From CAJXMH01 sp040220135 (GTDB lineage Bacteria; Bacteroidota; Bacteroidia; Flavobacteriales_E; Vicingaceae), in assembly GCA_040220135.1 (NCBI GenBank), contig JAVJTT010000021.1, positions 62,001 through 126,000 on the forward strand: a DNA stretch of 64,000 nt, in the 5' to 3' direction. The number at the start of each line of letters is the position of its first letter. Positions within the stretch are counted from its first letter, which is position 1. The notes beneath the pieces are model-generated. The model was not told the origin of the DNA and did no database searches. It worked only from the letters and a program-made list of their open reading frames with translations. Position numbers and translations under genes: made by a program. Positions 60,757 to 64,000 of the stretch are shown piece by piece.

Positions 60757-62199
60757 TTATCTGGGGTTTTCCCATAAATCGCGTGCTCTTCTATTAACCA
60801 TGGTATTTTCAGGGGTTTCTTGTGTGGGTCGTATGCCCGCATTGGATTTTTTCATCAATTCTAATTCCCAATTAGGGTATTTTGCTTCTCCGGGCATATT
60901 TGAGTGCAGTACTTCATAGCCTAATATCTCCATACTTGGACTGTAAAACAAGAACTTTCGATTTGAAAGACCATCTACCTTGTTGTATAACCATATGGAA
61001 TAGGGGTAAGTATTGGGTTCATAAGGAACGTTTTGCATGGCACTTGGCGGACCATATTGCAGGTAAACTCGACCTCTTTCTGTTTTATAGCCTGGGGTTT
61101 TGCCATAGCGAAAGAGTTCATCAACTTTTTCTACTTCTTTTTTATAGGCTAACCAAGCATTATGAGGGTCTTCTGGATTACGAGTTTTCCAAAAGTTCAA
61201 AAAATACTGTTGCATGAATTTGAGCTCGGCAAAACGAAGCTGATTCTTCGCGAACTCTCTCTCCGCGGCAGAGGAAATAGGGGATAAAGAACGAATGTGC
61301 TCGGCAAGCACTCCCTTGTCAGTTAAAGAGTCAACGAATGAGTTATCTGGATTTATAGCAGAATAGTTAACCAAATCCGGATTACTTTGGTAGAAATCAG
61401 ACCTTTTCTCAGCTACTACTTTGTTTTCACGATTCTTTATTTGCAATAGCAAGCTGTACTTTCCGGAAGGCAGATCATTTAATTGGATAGATTGAATAAT
61501 TGGAATTACTTCCTGAGCTTGCAGGCGCTTAAAACCGCTTAAATTGGCTACAACTTGATCGCTTTCTTTATCTACAATGGAATAAGCCAATAAAAACTCT
61601 TCTCCTTTAAGTTGAGTGTGACTGTTGTAAAGTTCGGTGTAGAAGAAAAGGCTCATTTGATTTTTTCCAAAATAGTGGGGGAAATTGGGATCAATTTCAA
61701 AACCATTTTTCACAAATGGGCTTTCTACATTGCTTGCCACAATTTTATTGGCCAATTGAATCCCAGAAAATTGAAGCTTTGAATCACTGTAGTGAATTTC
61801 TCTTAAATCAAGTGAACTTTCTACTCTTTGTCCGCTATTTAGATCTTTGGCAATTAAAGTAAACAAATAGTCGCCATTGGGCACCGGAATTCGTTTTAGG
61901 TCTCTCATATCTAAAACAAGGTCTCCTTGCACATATTGAGGACTATTCATTTGAAATTTATCATAGGAAACTACCGAATCACCTGCTTCTACTAAATAGG
62001 TAAGCTCAATGGAAGCTTGTTGGTGCAAAGAGTCGATGTATTTGTATTGCAAAGAGTTGCCATTTACGGAAACATACACTTCTAAATAAGGACCTTCTTG
62101 AGGCAAATAAAAAGAAGCATAATCTAAAATCAAGTTAATTTGGCTAAAAGAAGCCAAAGTGTTGAATATAAATAAAGTAAGAATTAATAGGCGTTTCAT
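60757..62199 (-). CDS. GWxTD-domain protein with signal peptide
   Basis: From ATG 62199 (MKRLLILTLFIFNTLASFSQ), 480 residues with a signal peptide; ten earlier codons are not needed. The C-terminal third carries the GWxTD-domain pattern: FLNFWKTRNPEDPHNAWLAY, ELFRYGKTPGYKTERGRVYL and QYGPPSAMQNVPYEPNTYPY. The N-terminal two-thirds are beta-rich. The domain is largely restricted to Bacteroidota and related phyla; the function is not known. Probably envelope-located. Confidence 0.85.
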   Translation of the reverse strand: MKRLLILTLFIFNTLASFSQINLILDYASFYLPQEGPYLEVYVSVNGNSLQYKYIDSLHQQASIELTYLVEAGDSVVSYDKFQMNSPQYVQGDLVLDMRDLKRIPVPNGDYLFTLIAKDLNSGQRVESSLDLREIHYSDSKLQFSGIQLANKIVASNVESPFVKNGFEIDPNFPHYFGKNQMSLFFYTELYNSHTQLKGEEFLLAYSIVDKESDQVVANLSGFKRLQAQEVIPIIQSIQLNDLPSGKYSLLLQIKNRENKVVAEKRSDFYQSNPDLVNYSAINPDNSFVDSLTDKGVLAEHIRSLSPISSAAEREFAKNQLRFAELKFMQQYFLNFWKTRNPEDPHNAWLAYKKEVEKVDELFRYGKTPGYKTERGRVYLQYGPPSAMQNVPYEPNTYPYSIWLYNKVDGLSNRKFLFYSPSMEILGYEVLHSNMPGEAKYPNWELELMKKSNAGIRPTQETPENTMVNRRARDLWENPR

Positions 62200-62278
62200 A
62201 GTGACTAAATTACACAATGAAGACACCAAAAAAATAAATTTCGTTTTATAAAAGTTGAAGAAATTTAAAAGGCTTTGT

Positions 62279-62286
62279 TACTTTTG
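62279..62286 (+). promoter_or_regulatory. -7 promoter box of tRNA-Ser
   Basis: TACTTTTG matches TANNTTTG, with TTG at 62255-62257 as a -33 element 21 bases upstream. The tRNA begins only 4 bases after the box, so the leader would be nearly absent. Confidence 0.55.
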
Positions 62287-62290
62287 CAGC

Positions 62291-62378
62291 GGAGAAATGG
62301 CAGAGCGGTTGAATGCACCGGTCTTGAAAACCGGCATACCGAGAGGTATCGGGGGTTCGAATCCCTCTTTCTCCGCCA
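62291..62378 (+). tRNA. tRNA-Ser (anticodon UGA)
   Basis: GGAGAAA (62291-62297) pairs with TTTCTCC (62368-62374), with discriminator G and an encoded CCA (62376-62378). The anticodon stem CCGGT/ACCGG encloses CTTGAAA, giving anticodon TGA. The long variable arm (CATACCGAGAGGTATCGG) is typical of serine tRNAs, and the T-loop GGGTTCGAATCCC is intact. Confidence 0.96.
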
Positions 62379-62380
62379 GC

Positions 62381-62413
62381 AAAATCCCACAATGAGAATT
62401 GTGGGATTTTTTT
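62381..62413 (+). terminator. Terminator of tRNA-Ser
   Basis: AAAATCCCACAAT (62381-62393), loop GAGA, ATTGTGGGATTTT (62398-62410): a 13-bp stem followed by more T. It begins two bases after the encoded CCA. Confidence 0.9.
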
Positions 62414-62420
62414 ATTCCCA

Positions 62421-63060
62421 AACGTCAAGCTTGCTTGTAAGTGCAGGGAATAAAAAAATCACAGACTTTGCAGGAGCAAAGTGGGATTTTGCTGAAGCCA
62501 CCCCTTTCAGGGATGCCCGAAGTGAAACGGAGGGAATCCTACTTCCTACCACTGAATATTTACGTTCCCCAACGTCAAGCTTGCTTGTAAGTGCAGGGAA
62601 TAAAAAAATCACAGACTTTGAGAGAGCAAAGTGGGTTTTTGCTGAAGCTCCCCCCTCAGGGATGCCCGAAGTGAAACGGAGGGAATCCTACTTCCTACCA
62701 CTGAATATTTACGTTCCCCAACGTCAAGCTTGCTTGTAAGTTAAGGGAATAAAAAAATAACAGACTTTGCGGTAGCAAAGTGGGATTTTGCTGAAGTCAC
62801 CACCTTTAGGGATGCCCGAAGTGAAACGGAGGGAATCTTACTTCCTACCACTGATTATTTACATTCCCCAACGTCAAGCTTGCTTGTAAGTTAAGGGAAT
62901 AAAAAAATAACAGACTTTGCGAGAGCAAAGTGGGATTTTGCTGAAGCCACCCCTTTCAGGGATGCCCGAAGTGAAACGGAGGGAATCTTACTTCCTACCA
63001 CTGATTATTTACGTTCCCCAACGTCAAGCTTGCTTGTAAGTTAAGGGAATATAAAAATCA
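62421..63060. repeat. Tandem array of about 150-bp repeats (four full units plus a partial one)
   Basis: Units start with AACGTCAAGCTTGCTTGTAA at 62421, 62571, 62720, 62870 and 63020, so the period is 149-150 bases. Units are nearly identical with scattered substitutions (GTGCAGGG in the first two against GTTAAGGG in later ones). Each unit holds ACTTTGC-N4-GCAAAGT (varying in the loop), TTTCA..TGAAA, and ACGTT-CCCC-AACGT across the unit junction. After the last start the sequence changes and forms a hairpin (AGAAGCCTTTCA near 63060 with TGAAAGGTTTCT near 63125). No protein is encoded. Confidence 0.85.
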
Positions 63061-63172
63061 GAAGCCTTTCAAAAAGCAATAAGAGATTTGTCAGGGATGA
63101 CAACTCTCATTGGATGCACTGAGTGAAAGGTTTCTCTTTTAAACTATTTAACATTTGCTCTTTCCACTTTTT

Positions 63173-64000
63173 CTACTCTTCCTCTTTTTCACTTTTCACT
63201 TCCTCTGCTAACTTCTTTTCCAAAACTTCAATTCTCTCTATTGCGTGCTCGCTTTTGGGTTCTTTTTCAAGAGCAGTTTTATAATATTGCAAAGCGGCTT
63301 TATCATTTCCTTGTACTTCTAATGCCTCTGCATAGCTATCATAAACATTGGGGTTATAACGATGACAAAGCATGTTCATATACAAAACCATTGAGGCTTC
63401 TTCTACTTTACCGGATCTTAAGTATACATAGCCCAAGGTGTTTAATTCGGAAACTCCATTTTGTAGACGGTAGACTTTATTTACATGTTCCTTAAAATTT
63501 GCTTTTAGCTCTTGTAAACCTTTTTTGTCTATCACCTCCATAATGTAATTTGCACCTTTATAGTTTGGAGCTGAAGGGTAGCCAAGTGCAATATGGGCTA
63601 AGTCGGTATACAAGTCATTGGCTGGTGATTCAACAATGCGGGCCACTTCTTGCTCATTCTCCTTAAAAATAAAGGTAGGTACTCGATGAATGTTCAAACC
63701 CTTTTCTTCTCCATTCGGACCTTGTTTGTATTTTTCATCGCCATCGTAAAGCGCAATAAAATTCAATTTACTTTGATCAAGGCCTAGTTCATTCCATAGC
63801 TTTACAAACTTGGGAACCCAGTTTTTACTATCGCCACACCAAGTTCCAAGGTAAATATCTACCTCTTTATTCTCAAGCTGCTGCACCCATTCATGCTCAC
63901 CAACTAGGATATTAAATTCTTCAATACTTTCTTCGTACCAATTCGAAAAGGTGGTGTCATTTTGAAGCACTTCTAGCTGAAAGGGTCCACAGAGGTGTTT
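63173..64000 (-). CDS. Thioredoxin-like protein with C-terminal TPRs (start beyond the window)
   Basis: The frame is open to the window edge (codons before 63970 read KHLCGPFQLE), so the N-terminus is missing; a GTG at 63970 is a less likely start. The first half is thioredoxin-like: EVDIYLGTWCGDSKNWVPKF holds a WCGDS site, with only one active-site cysteine, and HRVPTFIFKENEQEV the cis-proline loop. The second half has TPR-like helices (NTLGYVYLRSGKVEEASMVL; DSYAEALEVQGNDKAALQYY) and an acidic tail. A bond-forming role is unlikely with CxxS; substrate binding or chaperone-like action is possible. Confidence 0.7.
   Translation of the reverse strand, partial: KHLCGPFQLEVLQNDTTFSNWYEESIEEFNILVGEHEWVQQLENKEVDIYLGTWCGDSKNWVPKFVKLWNELGLDQSKLNFIALYDGDEKYKQGPNGEEKGLNIHRVPTFIFKENEQEVARIVESPANDLYTDLAHIALGYPSAPNYKGANYIMEVIDKKGLQELKANFKEHVNKVYRLQNGVSELNTLGYVYLRSGKVEEASMVLYMNMLCHRYNPNVYDSYAEALEVQGNDKAALQYYKTALEKEPKSEHAIERIEVLEKKLAEEVKSEKEEE

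Noticed and set aside
62275..62739. Plus-strand frame across tRNA-Ser and the tandem repeats
   Set aside because: It reads through the tRNA, its terminator and repeat units, so it is an artefact.
62421..63060. CRISPR array
   Set aside because: The repeats are about 150 bases long, directly abutting and without unique spacers, and no cas gene is present.

Overview
The window reads as a chromosomal segment of a Bacteroidota bacterium, most likely Flavobacteriales. The signs are a type IX secretion cluster (PorP/SprF protein, OmpA/PD40-type protein and a giant adhesin with a gliding-motility C-terminal domain), a GWxTD-domain protein, DUF1573 and CarboxypepD_reg-like domains, many lipoproteins, promoter boxes of the Bacteroidota type (TANNTTTG) and few Shine-Dalgarno sequences. 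A species cannot be named from the sequence alone. All calls come from reading the translations and motifs; no database search was run.

Layout. 1-9.4 kb: ordinary genes (peptide transporter, DPP-IV-like peptidase, FAD-linked oxidase, lipoproteins, START-domain and metallo-beta-lactamase proteins). 9.4-30.5 kb: about 21 kb in which every gene lies on the minus strand, alone or in groups of two or three, with unrelated functions: BLUF photoreceptor, sulfotransferase, Fic enzyme, ClbS/DinB-like pair, glycosyltransferase, HigBA-like toxin-antitoxin, AbiEii-like nucleotidyltransferase plus winged-helix partner, serine hydrolase, propeller lipoprotein, CDF transporter/Crp/DUF2892, a nuclease-like pair, a RES-like protein, a restriction/PIN-like protein and an HNH protein. 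Many are separated by imperfect inverted repeats placed just after one stop codon and just before the next start codon. This is the geometry of gene cassettes with attC-type sites, and no integrase is present. A second, highly similar repeat family (five copies) carries remains of an IS481-type transposase.

30.7-47.6 kb: core functions on both strands. These include an OxyR-AhpC-thioredoxin-DUF6952 peroxide-response cluster with a near-consensus OxyR site, an HtrA-like protease, an SRAP (YedK) protein, a 7TMR-DISM/SpoIIE phosphatase, a VWA/MoxR-ATPase pair, MsrA, a TPR glycosyltransferase-like membrane protein and a fatty acid desaturase. 47.6-55.5 kb: the type IX secretion operon. 55.5-64 kb: an N-acetylglucosamine-kinase-like protein, RsmI-like methyltransferase, LMW tyrosine phosphatase, DnaA, thioesterase, GT2 glycosyltransferase, GWxTD protein, tRNA-Ser(UGA) with terminator, a tandem array of about 150-bp repeats, and a thioredoxin/TPR protein running off the end.

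The most interesting part is the cassette-like array. Within it are probable autoregulated modules with visible operators (Fic, HigBA, AbiEii pair) and several poorly recognised nuclease-like proteins that could be defence genes.
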